Position numbers and translations under genes: made by a program
Source: Haloactinopolyspora alba
GTDB taxonomy: Bacteria > Actinomycetota > Actinomycetes > Jiangellales > Jiangellaceae
Reading direction: 5' to 3'
Assembly (NCBI RefSeq): GCF_003014555.1
Contig: NZ_PYGE01000013.1
Coordinates: forward strand, 1-64,000
Length of the DNA stretch: 64,000 bases
Notes under the pieces: generated by a model
What the model saw: the letters and a program-made list of their open reading frames with translations, nothing else
The model's database searches: none
What the model was told of the DNA's origin: nothing
Shown here: piece by piece, positions 48,747 to 57,652 of the stretch
Layout: each line of letters opens with the position of its first letter
Position numbering within the stretch: position 1 is the first letter of the stretch

Positions 48747-50729
48747 TCACTCCGGAGGCGTCCAGTCCTCGCCGAGGTCCCACGATCGCACTCGGTGCTC
48801 AGAATCGTCCTGCCCGCCGAGGAAGATCATGCTGCCGTGGTCCAGCTTCGTGTCGAACGGCGTGACGTCGCCGTTGTTGTTAGAGTCGGACCACTCCGCG
48901 AAAGCACGCATTGCTTCCTCGCTCTTGGCGATGTCCTCCACCGGGAGCAGGTTGCCGGAGTCGTCGGTGATCGCGTCCGGCATCTCTGTGTGCGGGTAGT
49001 CGGCGTCGATCAGTGACTCGGCGATGTGGTACTGAACCGTCAGAGCCACCTGGTGGTCTTCGGCCTCGACCTGGTCGACTCGGGTCTCGCCACCCTTCTT
49101 GTACTCACCAAGACCCTTGCCCGCAGCGAAGGTGAATGCTTTCCAGGCGAGCTTCGGGCCGATCGACTGCGGCGTCGGCACCTCTGCCAGACCCAACGTC
49201 AGCACTGTTGCGATGCCCTCACGCACGCTCTTTTCGAGTTCGTCCAGGTCACCGCGGACGTCGATCATCGCGGTGTTCTCCAGCCCGGCGAGGTTGCCGA
49301 AGGCCGTCATCATGTTCTCGAAGTTCCGCGGATCCTGTTCGCCGTCGTTCTGGGCTCGATAGTCGGCGTTGGCGGCCTGAGACGGGAGGGTCTCGAACAT
49401 CTCACCCATGGCCTCGTCGAACGGTGCCATGAGTTCGTCGTTGTCGGCGAAACCGTGCAGGAACTTGTACGTGTCCTGCGGAGACAGGTAGAACGCAGGG
49501 TCGACGTTGTACAGACCGTCGAAATTCTCCGGCGCGGTCGTCCGCGACTCACGGAACTCGGCGTCGTCCATGCTCGCGCCGGTCAGGAACTCCTGTCGGT
49601 ACGACGCCGCCAGCTCGCTCATGTCGTCCTTGATCGGCCACGGCACTTCCGGATGCTTTCCAGCGGCCTTGATGAACTCCAAGGCGAACCGGGACGCTTC
49701 GTCGCTGTGGTCGCGCCAGTACTCGTCGTTGACTCCGGACCCTGAGTTGATGGCCTGGCCGAAGGCGTCGGCGACGTCGTCACCGGTTCCGCGCGACTCG
49801 GCGTAACCGAAGACCGAGCCGACGGTGTCGCCCATGTCCCCGGGCAGGCCGTTGATCGCGTTGCGGGCCGCGTCCGGGTGATTGCCCAGAGCTCCGAAGG
49901 CCAGCGCGAGCACGTCTTCGGACAGACCGGTGGTCTGGACGTCGAAGGTGCTCCCGCCACGGAAGTCGTAATCGGGGTTGTCGCTGAAGCGGTCGAGAGC
50001 ATTGGCGTTCACGACGTCCTCGACGAACTCCTGGTCGAAGGTGCCGTGCTGCATCAGCGCCAGCCGGCCCCATGCGGCCGGGTTGACCAGGTGATCGCCC
50101 TCGACCGGCGCGGTGGCGAAGGCGTCGACGACTTCGGTGAAGTCCGCACCCGGATCGGTGTCCATCGTGGCGGCACCCAGAGCTCGGCTGAAGGCCCGGA
50201 TGTCCTCCTGGCCGGTGTCGCTCCCGCTGGCGCTCATCTGGGACGCCAGCATCTGGGTGTTCTGCACGCCCAGCCTGCCGAAGAACTCCGACATCACGTC
50301 GGGGTCGCTGGTGTCGAGCTTGCCGGCGACCTCGTGAATGATCTGGGCCAGCTCTTCGTCGGTGTACCCGTGGTTCTTGATCTTATCGGCAAGGTCACGC
50401 GCCTCGCTGAGTTCTTCCTCGGTGGGTAGCGTCACCGGCTCCGATATGTACGCCGACAGGCCGTCCGCCTGCCCGCTGTCGGCGACCTTCGCCAAGCTCA
50501 ACCGCCGTCGCAGCAGCGGCAGCTCGTCGTCGACCCAATCGAAGATGTCCAGGATCTCCTTGGCGTTCGTGGCGTCGACGTCCTCACTCTCGATGCTCGC
50601 TTTGAGACCGGACATCTCTTCGCGGGAGTCCTCCGTACGACTCTCGAGCGTCGAGATCATCGAGTCGAACGAGTCGACGTCGATGCTGGAGTAGCTGCCG
50701 CCGCCCCCGCCGCCACGCGTCACCGCCAT
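48747..50729 (-). CDS. Large helical ESX-substrate-like protein (DUF6571-like)
   Basis: A 660-residue protein. The N-terminus after a Gly run (SSIDVDSFDSMISTLESRTE) is helical like WXG-type ESX substrates. The long body repeats LAFGALGNHPDAARNAING-style helical segments with NPAAWGRL, and resembles the DUF6571 family of actinomycete secreted proteins. The C-terminus (SMIFLGGQDDSEHRVRSWDL) has no known catalytic motif. A small partner gene lies 15 bases upstream, the usual layout for type VII-exported pairs. No secretion genes are in the window. Confidence 0.6.
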   Translation of the reverse strand: MAVTRGGGGGGSYSSIDVDSFDSMISTLESRTEDSREEMSGLKASIESEDVDATNAKEILDIFDWVDDELPLLRRRLSLAKVADSGQADGLSAYISEPVTLPTEEELSEARDLADKIKNHGYTDEELAQIIHEVAGKLDTSDPDVMSEFFGRLGVQNTQMLASQMSASGSDTGQEDIRAFSRALGAATMDTDPGADFTEVVDAFATAPVEGDHLVNPAAWGRLALMQHGTFDQEFVEDVVNANALDRFSDNPDYDFRGGSTFDVQTTGLSEDVLALAFGALGNHPDAARNAINGLPGDMGDTVGSVFGYAESRGTGDDVADAFGQAINSGSGVNDEYWRDHSDEASRFALEFIKAAGKHPEVPWPIKDDMSELAASYRQEFLTGASMDDAEFRESRTTAPENFDGLYNVDPAFYLSPQDTYKFLHGFADNDELMAPFDEAMGEMFETLPSQAANADYRAQNDGEQDPRNFENMMTAFGNLAGLENTAMIDVRGDLDELEKSVREGIATVLTLGLAEVPTPQSIGPKLAWKAFTFAAGKGLGEYKKGGETRVDQVEAEDHQVALTVQYHIAESLIDADYPHTEMPDAITDDSGNLLPVEDIAKSEEAMRAFAEWSDSNNNGDVTPFDTKLDHGSMIFLGGQDDSEHRVRSWDLGEDWTPPE

Positions 50730-50744
50730 CTGCCGTCCCTCGTC

Positions 50745-51059
50745 TCAGTTGGGCCTCGTGCCGCCGTACGGTGGCGACTCGATCTCCTCAGGAACCTGAC
50801 CCATGCGGTCCTCGATCGCGTCGATCACACGGTCCAGCAAGTCAGGCAACTTGTCGTGCCGGCCGCCGACCTCTTCGGCCCAGGGCTCGGCGGCCGAACT
50901 GCCGGTCCAGGTCTCCCCGTCGTGCATCCGCGTCTTCGCGTCCTTCAGCGTCCGCTCGATCATCCAGCGATTGTTCGTGACGCGATCCCTGAGCGCTACC
51001 AACCGCTCATGCGCCGGATTCGAGACTTTGGACTCGTCGTTGCCGGACATGGTCCCCAT
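50745..51059 (-). CDS. Small helical WXG100-like partner protein
   Basis: A 104-residue protein with two predicted helices (HERLVALRDRVTNNRWMIERTL, and HDKLPDLLDRVIDAIEDRMG) and W-T-G at the turn between them (GETWTGSSAAEPW). This is the WXG100 hairpin layout, although the motif reads WTG as in many actinomycete relatives. It is the first gene before the large ESX-substrate-like protein and likely its partner. ATG 51059 or 51050 may be the start. Confidence 0.6.
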   Translation of the reverse strand: MGTMSGNDESKVSNPAHERLVALRDRVTNNRWMIERTLKDAKTRMHDGETWTGSSAAEPWAEEVGGRHDKLPDLLDRVIDAIEDRMGQVPEEIESPPYGGTRPN

Positions 51060-51218
51060 TCGGCCAAGGCTGTTCTACGTTCAGATGCGCTGAACAACGT
51101 ACCGTCCGGTCGCTTGCCCGGCACACCGACTCGAAGCGTCGAAATCCGTCGCCAGGCCGCCCGCTGCGCGGACGCGGTGCGGTGAGCACGTCTCGTCGCG
51201 CGGCGGGCGGCCGGCTGG

Positions 51219-51294
51219 CCATCACCAGGCGTCTACACGCGTCACCAGGCCCGCAGGGGTGGTGACGCATGGAACTCCATGGTGAACGTGGTCA
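51219..51294. repeat. 76-bp dispersed repeat, copy 2
   Basis: Matches 2390-2465. This copy has the better hairpin: GCGTCACCA pairs perfectly with TGGTGACGC around 12 bases. Its right end includes the stop codon of the choline dehydrogenase gene, so it probably serves as that gene's terminator. The rest of the 232-base gap holds nothing recognised. Confidence 0.65.
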
Positions 51295-52875
51295 TTCCCG
51301 AGCAGCGGACTTGAGGAGGTCGGCGCAGCGCTCGCCGATCATCATCGTGGTGATGTTCGGGTTGACGGTGGTCAGCTCCGGCATCACGGACGCGTCGGCG
51401 ACGCGCAGCCCGCGCACGCCCTTGACCCGCAGTTGCGGGTCCAGCGGCGAACCGTCGTCGTCCGGCGCACCCATACGCACGGTGCCCGCCGGGTGGTAGA
51501 CGGTGTTGTGGGTACGGCGGATGTAGTCGGCGATCTCGTCGTCGGTGCGCACATCCGGGCCCGGGTACAGCTCGCGCCCGGCCCAGGCGGCCATCGCCGG
51601 CTGCCCGACGATCCGGCGGGCCAGCTTGATGCCCTCGACCATCACCCGCATGTCGTGCGGGTCGGTGAAGTACCGCGGGTCGACCTTCGGCTTGTCGCGG
51701 AAGTCGATGCTGCGCAGCCGCACCGTGCCCCGCGAACGCGCGTGCGTCACGTTCGGGGTGAGGCAGAACCCGTTCTCCGTCGTCGGGTAGCCCTGGCGGA
51801 CGGTGTGCATGTCGAACGGCACCGAGCCGTAGTGGAACATCAGGTCCGGCCGGTCCAGCCCGTCCTCGGTGGTGGTGAAGATCCCGATCTCCCACCACTG
51901 CGTGGACGTGGCCGGCATCGGCTGCTTCGCCTCCCACTGGATCACGCCCTCGGGGTGGTCCTGCAGGTTCTCCCCCACGCCGGGCGCGTCGACGACGACG
52001 TCGAGACCGAACTCGCGCAGGTGCTCGCCCGGACCGATGCCCGACAGCATCAGCAGCTTCGGCGAGTCGACGGCGCCGGCCGAGAGCACGACCTCACGCC
52101 TGGCGCCGATCCGCCGGGTGTGGATCAGGTCGCTGTCGAGCACGTCCACCCCGGTGCAGCGCCCGTCGTCGATCACCAGCTTCTTCGCGCGCAAGCCGGT
52201 GAGCAGGGTGAAGTTGGGCCGCCGGTCGATGATCGGGTGCAGGTACGACACCGACGACGACGAGCGCACGCCGTCCTCGCGGACGTTGATCTGGAAGAAG
52301 TTCGCGCCGTTGACGACCGTCTCGCCGGTGTTGAACCGCACCCGCGGGATCCCTGTCTCCTCGCACGCGTCCAGCAGCGCGACGCCGCACTGGTCGGTCG
52401 GCGGCACCGACCGGATCCGCACCGGGCCATCGGTCCCGTGCCCGTCGCCGCCGTCCGCGTTGCTCTCGAGCCGGCGGTACAGCGGGTAGGTGTTCTCGGC
52501 CTGCCATCCGTCCGCGCCGTGCTTGCCCGCCCAGTCGTCGAGGTCCTCGCGCGGCGCCCAGAACGCGATGCACGAGTTGTGCGACGAGCAGCCGCCCAGC
52601 ACCCGGGCACGGGCGTGGCGCATGAACGAGTTGCCGTGCTCCTGCGGCTCCACCGGGTAGTCCCAGTCGTAGCCGGACTCCAGCAGCTCCATCCACCGCG
52701 TGACCTGCAGGACCGCGTCGTCACCGACGTCGCTGGGCCCGGCCTCGACAAGCGCCACCGTCACGTCGGGGTCCTCGCTCAGCCGGGCGGCAACTGCAGC
52801 TCCGCCGGACCCGCCGCCCACGACGACGTAGTCGTACTCCTCGATTCCGTGCTGTCCGTTCACTGCGCCGCTCAC
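51292..52875 (-). CDS. betA: Choline dehydrogenase-like GMC oxidoreductase
   Basis: A 527-residue FAD-dependent GMC enzyme: the FAD motif YDYVVVGGGSGGAAVAARLSE at the start, GGCSSHNSCIAFWAPREDLD (signature 1), GAVDSPKLLMLSGIGP (signature 2), and the C-terminal His region TVYHPAGTVRMG and NPNITTMMIGER. In this operon it most likely oxidises choline to betaine aldehyde. GTG 52875 overlaps the upstream stop as GTGA; GTG 52863 is an alternative. The long frame continuing upstream belongs to the dehydrogenase gene in another register. Confidence 0.85.
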   Translation of the reverse strand: MSGAVNGQHGIEEYDYVVVGGGSGGAAVAARLSEDPDVTVALVEAGPSDVGDDAVLQVTRWMELLESGYDWDYPVEPQEHGNSFMRHARARVLGGCSSHNSCIAFWAPREDLDDWAGKHGADGWQAENTYPLYRRLESNADGGDGHGTDGPVRIRSVPPTDQCGVALLDACEETGIPRVRFNTGETVVNGANFFQINVREDGVRSSSSVSYLHPIIDRRPNFTLLTGLRAKKLVIDDGRCTGVDVLDSDLIHTRRIGARREVVLSAGAVDSPKLLMLSGIGPGEHLREFGLDVVVDAPGVGENLQDHPEGVIQWEAKQPMPATSTQWWEIGIFTTTEDGLDRPDLMFHYGSVPFDMHTVRQGYPTTENGFCLTPNVTHARSRGTVRLRSIDFRDKPKVDPRYFTDPHDMRVMVEGIKLARRIVGQPAMAAWAGRELYPGPDVRTDDEIADYIRRTHNTVYHPAGTVRMGAPDDDGSPLDPQLRVKGVRGLRVADASVMPELTTVNPNITTMMIGERCADLLKSAARE

Positions 52876-54353
52876 CCTTCGCGCTCCGGGAACCACCCGG
52901 TCACCTGTGGATCGATGTTCTGGTAGATGTGCTTGGCCTCCTGGTACTCGGCCAGGCCGGTCGGGCCGAGCTCGCGCCCGACACCGGACTGTCCGTAACC
53001 GCCCCACTCGGCCTGCGGCAGATACGGGTGGAAGTCGTTGATCCACACGGTGCCGTGCCGCAGCCGCTGCGCGACCCGCTGGCCCTTCCCCGCATCCTGG
53101 GTCCAGACGCCGGCGGCCAGGCCGTAGCGGGTGTCGTTGGCGATGCCGACGGCCTCGTCCTCGGTGCTGAACGTCTCGACCGTCACGACCGGGCCGAAGC
53201 CCTCGTCCACGACCACCGACATCCCCGAGCGCACGCCGTCCAGCACCGTGGGCGCGTAGTAGAAGCCGTCGGCGAGCTCGCCCTCGCCCCAGGTCCCACC
53301 GCAGCGCAGCACCGCGCCCTCCTCGACGCCGCGGCGGACGTACTCGGTGACCTTGTCGCGGTGCGCGGCCGAGATCAGCGGTCCGGTGTCGGCGGAGTCG
53401 TCGAACGGCCCGCCCATCCGGATCCCCCGCGCGCGCCGCACCAACTCGTCGACGAACCGGCCGTGCAGCGACTCCTCGACGACCAGCCGCGCACCGGCCG
53501 AACAGACCTGCCCGGAGTGCACGAACGCGGCGTTCAGCGCGTTGTCGAGGGCGGCGTCGAAGTCGGCGTCGGCGAACACCACGTTCGGGTTCTTCCCGCC
53601 GAGCTCGAGCGCGACCTTCTTCACCGTGCCGGCCGCGGCCGCCGCGATGGTGCGCCCGGTCGCCAGCCCGCCGGTGAACGACACCAGGTCGACGTCGGGG
53701 TGCTCGGCCAGTGGCGCACCGGCGACCGGTCCCGCGCCGAGCACCAGGTTCGCCACGCCGGCCGGGACACCGACCTCGTCCAGCACCTCCATGAGCAGGA
53801 TCGCGGTGTGCGGTGTGAGCTCGCTCGGCTTGAGCACGAACGTGTCGCCCGCGGCCAGAGCCGGGGCCACCTTCCACGCGGCCTGCAGCAGCGGGTAGTT
53901 CCACGGCGAGATCAGCCCGCACACGCCGAGCGGCTCGTAGGCGACCCGGCTGACGACGTTCGGATCGCCGGCGTCGACCAACCGCCCGGCGTCCTGGCCC
54001 GCGAGCTTGCCGTAGTAGTCGAAGCAGTTCGCGATGTCGTCCATGTCGATGCGGCTCTCGACGACGCGCTTGCCGGTGTCGAGGGACTCGGCGCGGGCGA
54101 ACTCCTCCTTGCGCTCACGCAGCCGCGCGGCCACGCGCAGCACCACGTCGCCGCGTTCGGGCGCCGGTGTGCGCGGCCACGGCCCGTCGTCGAACGCGCG
54201 CCGGGCCACGGCGACGGCACGCTCGGTGTCCTCTGCCGTCGCCTCGGAGACCGTGCCCACAGGCGTGCCGTCGGCCGGGCAGCGGATCTCGCGGACCCCC
54301 GCCGACGCCGCGGCCTCCCATCTGCCGTCGATGAACAGTGTGGCCGGTGTCAT
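52872..54353 (-). CDS. betB: Betaine aldehyde dehydrogenase
   Basis: A 493-residue aldehyde dehydrogenase of normal length: the NAD motif SFTGGLATGRTI, general-base Glu in LELGGKNP and nucleophile Cys in SGQVCSAG. PWNYPLLQAAWKVAPALAAG is typical of betaine aldehyde dehydrogenases. It oxidises betaine aldehyde to glycine betaine. A GAGGAGG site precedes ATG 54353. It follows the BCCT gene by 10 bases and overlaps the GMC gene by 4, so transport and both oxidation steps form one operon. Confidence 0.9.
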   Translation of the reverse strand: MTPATLFIDGRWEAAASAGVREIRCPADGTPVGTVSEATAEDTERAVAVARRAFDDGPWPRTPAPERGDVVLRVAARLRERKEEFARAESLDTGKRVVESRIDMDDIANCFDYYGKLAGQDAGRLVDAGDPNVVSRVAYEPLGVCGLISPWNYPLLQAAWKVAPALAAGDTFVLKPSELTPHTAILLMEVLDEVGVPAGVANLVLGAGPVAGAPLAEHPDVDLVSFTGGLATGRTIAAAAAGTVKKVALELGGKNPNVVFADADFDAALDNALNAAFVHSGQVCSAGARLVVEESLHGRFVDELVRRARGIRMGGPFDDSADTGPLISAAHRDKVTEYVRRGVEEGAVLRCGGTWGEGELADGFYYAPTVLDGVRSGMSVVVDEGFGPVVTVETFSTEDEAVGIANDTRYGLAAGVWTQDAGKGQRVAQRLRHGTVWINDFHPYLPQAEWGGYGQSGVGRELGPTGLAEYQEAKHIYQNIDPQVTGWFPEREG

Positions 54354-54363
54354 CGTCGCCTCC

Positions 54364-56505
54364 TCACGCCTGCTCGACGGGCCGTTGCCCGTCCTGATCC
54401 GGACCGTCGTCCATGGTCCCTGGCGTCGTCGTCTCGGTGTCCGGCAGGGTGCTGCTGTTGCCGGTGGCCTCACGGTGCAGCCGGAGGAACTCGAGGTGAC
54501 GCTCGTACTGGTCGAGGATGTCACCGATCAGCTGGTCCTGGCTGAACCCCATGACGTCGTAGCCCTGACCGCCCTCGTCCAGATGCACCTCGATGCGGAT
54601 GTACGTCTCCTCGAACCGCGGGGAGCGGCTCGCGAACGACGGCGTCGGCGCCTCGACCGGATGCAACCGGTAGGCAAAGGGGCGCTCGTCGGCCAGGTCC
54701 ACCACCAGGTCGATGCACGGCAGGTCCGGCGCCCGCACGACCTGGCCGGCGCTGTCGCTCACGGTCACGTCGGCGCCCTGCGCGCGCAGCTCTTCGGCCA
54801 CCTCGCGGACCGCCGGGCGGCACACCCCGTCGATGAACGACGCCGCCGCACGCGGATCCGGGAAGCTGGTCGCACGCTCGATCCGCTGCCGCCAGCTCCG
54901 CGAGAGACTGCGCGCCTCGCCGGCCGTGCGCATCGACAACGACGACGGCAGAGCGGCCCGGAACGCGTCCTCGCGGTGCCCCTCGACCCGCAGGGCCCGG
55001 TAGAGCCCGAGCATCACGAGGAACATCACGAACGAGAACGGCAGCCCCATGATGATGGTCGCGTTCTGCAGCGTCGTGACCCCGCCCACGATGAGCATCG
55101 CCAGCGTCAGCAGGCCGGTGGCGGCGGCCCAGAAGATCCGCACCGCCTGCGACGCGTCGGTGGTGGACGACTTGAGGTACGAGGTGAAGTTGCCCATGAC
55201 CAGCGCGCCGGAATCGGCCGAGGTGACGTAGAACAGCAGCCCGGTGAACGTCGCCACGCTGGCGCTGAGCGTGACGCCCGGGTACTGGTCGAGCAGCGAG
55301 TAGAACGCCTGCTCCGGCTGGTCCATCGCGGCCTGGCCGAACTCCTGGTTGCCGCCGATGACGACGTCCAGTGCGCTGTTGCCGAAGATCGAGATCCAGA
55401 CCAGGATGAACAGGAACGGGATGACCAGCGTCGCCGCCACGAACTGGCGGATGGTGCGCCCACGCGAGATCCGCGCCAGGAACAGGCCCACGAACGGCGC
55501 CCAGGCGATCCACCACGCCCAGAAGAACAGCGTCCACAAGTTCAGCCATTCGGTGGGCCGGTCGAACGCGAACGTGTTCATCGTCATGCCGGGAAACCCG
55601 CTGACGTAGTCACCGATGTTCAGCACGATGCCGTTCAGCAGGAACACCGTGTCGCCGCTGAACAGGATGAACAGCATCAGCCCGATGGCCAGGATCACGT
55701 TCAGCTCGGACAGCCGGCGGATGCCCTTGTCGACGCCGGCCACCGCCGACACGGTCGCCATCAGCACCGCCACCACGATCAGCCCGATCTGCGCGCCCGT
55801 CGCCTCGGGCACGTCGAACAGGAAGTTCAACCCGTAGTTGAGCTGGACGACGCCGATGCCCAGCGACGTCGCGATGCCGAAGATCGTCCCGAGCACCGCG
55901 GCGATGTCGACGGTGTGCCCGATGCGGCCGTGGATCCGCCGGCCGAAGATCGGGTAGAGAGCCGAGCGGATACTCAACGGCAGGTTGTAGCGGTAGGCGA
56001 AGTACCCCAGCACCATGCCCATGAGCGCGTACATCGCCCACCCGCTGATGCCGTAGTGGAACAGCGTCCACACGACGGCCTGACGTGCCGCGGCGGTGTT
56101 CTCGCCGTCGCCCTGCGGCGGGTCGAGGTACTGCGACACCGGCTCGGCGACCGAGAAGAACATCAGGTCGATGCCGATGCCGGCGGCGAACAGCATCGCG
56201 CCCCAGGTGAACAGGCTGAAATCCGGCTTGGAGTGCTCCGGGCCGAGTCTGATCCGCCCGTACCGGGAGAATCCGATGAACACCACGAACACCAGAAAGA
56301 TCGTCGCGGCGAGGAAGTAGTACCAGCCGAAGTACTCGGATATCCAGCCCACCATCTCGCCGATCACGTCCGCGGCCATGTCGGGCGCGATCATGGCCCA
56401 GAGTGCGATGGCCAGAATGCATGCGGACGATCCGTAGAACACGACCGGGTTCACCCGGCTCGCTGGTTCGCCGACGCTGGTCTCCGTCTGTTCGGGCTCG
56501 CTCAT
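54364..56505 (-). CDS. betT: BCCT-family choline/betaine transporter with long regulatory tail
   Basis: A 713-residue transporter with twelve helices. The BCCT signature is present (WTLFFWAWWIAWAPFVGLFLARISRGRTIRQF), as is the glycine-rich segment GAMLFAAGIGIDLMFF. Many BCCT proteins have MGIGLM..W there, whereas this one has GIGIDLMFF. A ~190-residue cytoplasmic C-terminus (from ~525) is like that of osmotically controlled BetT. It imports choline using sodium or proton gradients. First gene of the operon; a LysR gene lies 125 bases upstream on the same strand. Confidence 0.9.
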   Translation of the reverse strand: MSEPEQTETSVGEPASRVNPVVFYGSSACILAIALWAMIAPDMAADVIGEMVGWISEYFGWYYFLAATIFLVFVVFIGFSRYGRIRLGPEHSKPDFSLFTWGAMLFAAGIGIDLMFFSVAEPVSQYLDPPQGDGENTAAARQAVVWTLFHYGISGWAMYALMGMVLGYFAYRYNLPLSIRSALYPIFGRRIHGRIGHTVDIAAVLGTIFGIATSLGIGVVQLNYGLNFLFDVPEATGAQIGLIVVAVLMATVSAVAGVDKGIRRLSELNVILAIGLMLFILFSGDTVFLLNGIVLNIGDYVSGFPGMTMNTFAFDRPTEWLNLWTLFFWAWWIAWAPFVGLFLARISRGRTIRQFVAATLVIPFLFILVWISIFGNSALDVVIGGNQEFGQAAMDQPEQAFYSLLDQYPGVTLSASVATFTGLLFYVTSADSGALVMGNFTSYLKSSTTDASQAVRIFWAAATGLLTLAMLIVGGVTTLQNATIIMGLPFSFVMFLVMLGLYRALRVEGHREDAFRAALPSSLSMRTAGEARSLSRSWRQRIERATSFPDPRAAASFIDGVCRPAVREVAEELRAQGADVTVSDSAGQVVRAPDLPCIDLVVDLADERPFAYRLHPVEAPTPSFASRSPRFEETYIRIEVHLDEGGQGYDVMGFSQDQLIGDILDQYERHLEFLRLHREATGNSSTLPDTETTTPGTMDDGPDQDGQRPVEQA

Positions 56506-56630
56506 GTGCAGCCTCCTCAGCCTTGACCGGGCGGCGCCGACCCCATGACTGCGCCACCGAGTGACCGACCGCTACACCGTAGCGACAATGCGGCTGTGTA
56601 GGGACCCGGTGAGCAACCCGGATTCGGCCG

Positions 56631-57494
56631 TCACGGGGCAGGCGGCCGGGCGGCCACACGCTCCCCGAGGATCGCCGACGTGAGCGCCTCGACCGGCTCG
56701 CGCGGCGCCCGCGGGTTCGCTACCAGGGTGATGTCGATGTCCCCCAGCTCCGGCAGCTCCGGCGACGCAGGCAGCGCCTGCAGGTCCGGCGGGACGAGGC
56801 TGCTCGGGAACACGGCGACGCCGATCCCCGCTCTCACTGCCGCCAGAACACCGTTGACCTGCAGCGTCTTGCACGATATGCGCCAGGTCCGGCCGGACTC
56901 CGCCAGCACCCGCAGCGCGGTCAGCCGGCTCAGCGACGGCGCGGCGTAGGTGATCAGCGGGATCGGCTCTTCGGCCGAGATGCGCGTGCCGGGCAGGCCG
57001 ATCCAGACCAGCCGGTCGCGCCGGACGATCCTTCCGCTGGTCTCGCCGGGAGGCTCCTTGATGAAGACGAGGTCGAGCTGGTTCGCCGCCAGCCGCCGCT
57101 GCAGCGCGCCGGTCTGGGTGACGGTGAGCTCCAGGTTGATCCTCGGGTACAGCTGACGGAACGCGCGCAGCACCGCCGGCAGCTGGGCGAGCGCCAGGTC
57201 GTCCGCCGCGCCGAACCGCAGCCTGCCCTGCATGGCGGTACCGGTGAAGTAGCTGGCCGCGTCGTCGTGCGCGGCCAGGATGGTCCGCGCGAACCCCGCC
57301 ATCGCCTCGCCGTTGTCGGTCAGCGTCACGACCCTCGTGTCGCGCGCGAGCAGCTGCCTGCCCGCGGCCTCCTCGAGACGGCGGACGTGCTGGCTGACGC
57401 TCGGCTGGCTGATGCCGAGCCGGCGGCCCGCCTCGGTGAAGCTCAACGTGGACGCGACCGCGAGGAATGTCCGCAAATGGACCGGATCGAACAC
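56631..57494 (-). CDS. LysR-family regulator
   Basis: A 287-residue protein with the LysR helix-turn-helix (HLRTFLAVASTLSFTEAGRRLGISQPSVSQHVRRLEEA) and a periplasmic-binding-like ligand domain. GTG 57494 has GGAGG 6 bases before it; GTG 57500 is directly against that site. It is divergent from an MFS gene across an AT-rich region with an inverted repeat, so the MFS gene is the likeliest target. The choline operon lies downstream on the same strand and could also be controlled. Confidence 0.85.
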   Translation of the reverse strand: MFDPVHLRTFLAVASTLSFTEAGRRLGISQPSVSQHVRRLEEAAGRQLLARDTRVVTLTDNGEAMAGFARTILAAHDDAASYFTGTAMQGRLRFGAADDLALAQLPAVLRAFRQLYPRINLELTVTQTGALQRRLAANQLDLVFIKEPPGETSGRIVRRDRLVWIGLPGTRISAEEPIPLITYAAPSLSRLTALRVLAESGRTWRISCKTLQVNGVLAAVRAGIGVAVFPSSLVPPDLQALPASPELPELGDIDITLVANPRAPREPVEALTSAILGERVAARPPAP

Positions 57495-57530
57495 CGACAC
57501 CCTCCGATCACGCCTGGCGACACCGCCAGC

Positions 57531-57558
57531 CTATTACAAATGCTAATGACACTAATAG
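57531..57558. promoter_or_regulatory. Candidate LysR binding site and divergent promoter
   Basis: CTATTA and TAATAG form a 6-bp inverted repeat around 16 bases in an unusually AT-rich stretch between the LysR and MFS starts. Position and symmetry fit a LysR site with the divergent promoters. Confidence 0.45.
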
Positions 57559-57652
57559 CCTCCATCCGGACGATGAATCGAGATTCAGCAATTAACGTAG
57601 GGGACGGTCCTGGCAGCCGGCATGATCCCACCGCCGCCCAGGCGCTCAGCCC

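Noticed and set aside
52876-53922. Long N-terminal extension of the choline dehydrogenase frame
   Set aside because: It overlaps the aldehyde dehydrogenase gene on the same strand in a different register; the GMC family starts at the FAD motif after 52875.
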